Under the pieces are notes generated by a model that worked only from the letters and a program-made list of their open reading frames with translations, did not search any database and was not told the DNA's origin. 15,917 nucleotides of DNA from JAQVWU01 sp964628455 (GTDB lineage Bacteria; Bacillota; Clostridia; Oscillospirales; CAG-272), in NCBI GenBank assembly GCA_964628455.1, contig CAZVPD010000088.1:1-15917 (forward strand), written 5' to 3'. Positions 15,022 to 15,917 of this stretch are shown in pieces. The position numbers and the translations under genes are program-made. Positions within the stretch are counted from its first letter, which is position 1. The number at the start of each line of letters is the position of its first letter.

Positions 15022-15766
15022 GTGCTTCTCCCGCCCCGATTTTTTTCAATGTTTCGATCAATTCCGTCCACTCCCTGATATGCAGATGTGTGCATTCCGG
15101 TTTTTCGTTTTCCGATTTGTCCCGGTAGTAGCATTCGAGGCTGCTTTCATATCGGACAGGAAAAATGCCTGCCTCCGAGGCGCCTTTAATATCCGCCTGT
15201 GTGCTGTCCCCGCAAAACCAGACTTCGCCGGGTTCGAGTTCTGCCTTCTTCAGGGCAAGTTCAAATAAATAACGGCCGGGCTTTCTGAAAATATATTCGC
15301 TTGAGGCGAGGATAAATTCAAACCGGTTGCCGGGCATGAGTCTGTTGATCCTTTCGGTCAGCGCCTCGCCGGAAAAACCGATATTGCTGATAACACCGCT
15401 GCGGATGGATGCGGAATTGATATATCCGATCATTTTATCCGCTTCGGGCATGACGGTGCCCGGACCTGCGCTGTCCCAGAATATTTTTTCGATTTCGGCC
15501 GGCCTGAGGCTGAAATCAATTTCAAGATATTCGTATAGAAGTTTCTGAAACATATGATTGTGGAATTCAAGCCCGATCATGCGGGACGGGCTGCTTATCC
15601 GGTCAAACAGCCTGTCTGAAAACACGCTGATCTCTTTGGCACCGAGATGATTTTTGTTGCGTACCGCATATTTTAATAAAGCTTCGGTTCCGCGTTCGCT
15701 GTCAAACTTCGGCTCGTGGACAAGAGTATATCCGTAGTCGAAAAGGATCATTTTGGGCGGATTCAT
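15014..15766 (-). CDS. HAD-superfamily hydrolase with altered motif I (DYGYT)
   Basis: A 250-residue HAD-like protein. The start is ATG at 15766, with GAGGA (+ strand 15772-15776) 5 nt before it; a longer reading from 15817 would begin inside the promoter -35. Motif I is ILFDYGYTLVHEP, giving nucleophile D10, but the residue two on is G12 where most phosphatases carry an aspartate acid/base. The other motifs are intact: SN (127-128) in GVISNIGFSG, K162 in FRKPGR, and CGDSTQADIKGA with D187 and D192. The cap (about 20-100) is helical. This DYG-type motif I occurs in other clostridial HAD proteins that I recall, so it is probably not a mutation. Reduced phosphatase activity, or a phosphotransfer or other substrate role, is possible. 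It leads the minus-strand operon. Confidence 0.86.
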   Translation of the reverse strand: MNPPKMILFDYGYTLVHEPKFDSERGTEALLKYAVRNKNHLGAKEISVFSDRLFDRISSPSRMIGLEFHNHMFQKLLYEYLEIDFSLRPAEIEKIFWDSAGPGTVMPEADKMIGYINSASIRSGVISNIGFSGEALTERINRLMPGNRFEFILASSEYIFRKPGRYLFELALKKAELEPGEVWFCGDSTQADIKGASEAGIFPVRYESSLECYYRDKSENEKPECTHLHIREWTELIETLKKIGAGEAHA

Positions 15767-15788
15767 GGCATTCCTCGTTTTTTGCTTT

Positions 15789-15817
15789 ATTATATCACAG
15801 GATTGATGATTGTGCAA
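15789..15817 (-). promoter_or_regulatory. Near-consensus promoter for the HAD-HAD-DUF1848 operon
   Basis: On the minus strand, TTGCAC (15812-15817) is followed after exactly 17 bp by a perfect TATAAT (15789-15794). Transcription would start near 15782, leaving only about 16 nt of leader with the GAGGA ribosome binding site at its centre. This fixes the start of the first HAD gene at 15766. The remaining 100 bases to the window edge (15818-15917) contain no gene that I can support; AGGAGA at 15882-15887 may belong to a rightward gene beyond the edge. Confidence 0.8.
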
Positions 15818-15917
15818 ATGATATTTGCCCGATTGTCTGTACCGCGCCGTGACGCTGGATTTCTCGGTGTAAAATTAATGTAGGAGAAAATTAACAAAAA
15901 AAGATACAAGAGATTGC

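Noticed and set aside
15870..15887. TAAAAT plus AGGAGA near the right edge as a start of a rightward gene
   Set aside because: No -35 at a suitable distance and no start codon at a usable spacing before the window ends.
1..15917. Search for CRISPR repeats, transposases, phage genes, toxin-antitoxin or defence genes
   Set aside because: No direct-repeat arrays, terminal inverted repeats, or proteins with such motifs were seen; the content is metabolic and transport genes.

Overview
The window looks like chromosomal DNA of an anaerobic, Clostridia-type member of the Bacillota, probably an uncultured gut or sediment lineage. This is inferred, not shown. The hints are strong AG-rich ribosome binding sites, compact same-strand operons, an ECF-type vitamin transporter S component, a DUF1848 protein and an AT-rich promoter pattern in DNA of roughly balanced base composition. 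There are no rRNA or tRNA genes, no CRISPR array, no transposase and no phage genes.

Positions 1-11923 are read on the + strand. A consensus promoter and a hairpin-rich leader precede a large uncharacterised protein of glycosidase-like appearance (174-2333), followed closely by a SAM-dependent methyltransferase of the Methyltransf_32 type with a 9-nt repeat at its 3' end. After a 191-bp gap with its own promoter comes a four-gene run: pyridoxal/pyridoxamine kinase, ECF-transporter S component, cyclase-family (kynurenine formamidase-like) hydrolase and proA. The first three look like a vitamin uptake-and-trapping cassette; proA is proline biosynthesis. A second promoter region (7020-7137) precedes a tightly coupled operon: GldA-like ABC ATPase, GldF-like ABC-2 permease, GldG-like auxiliary protein and a DUF4340 protein. 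Start and stop codons overlap at two of its three junctions. It most likely encodes one membrane complex.

A long, near-perfect stem flanked by A and T runs (11938-11988) is a bidirectional terminator at the point where the strands converge. From 12057 to 15766 the genes lie on the minus strand. In reading order from the right they are two HAD-superfamily phosphatases with an 8-nt overlap, a DUF1848 protein with a C-terminal CX3CX2C cysteine motif, then a xylose-isomerase-like TIM-barrel epimerase/isomerase and a small cupin. A near-consensus promoter drives the HAD pair. The last two genes form a small carbohydrate-related pair.

No clearly new multi-gene system stands out. The most interesting items are the glycosidase-like protein with an HTH-like N-terminal segment, the Gld-like ABC operon in a presumably non-gliding organism, the B6-type salvage cassette with a cyclase-family enzyme, the HAD protein without the usual second motif-I aspartate, and the DUF1848 protein with a radical-SAM-like cysteine motif at its end.
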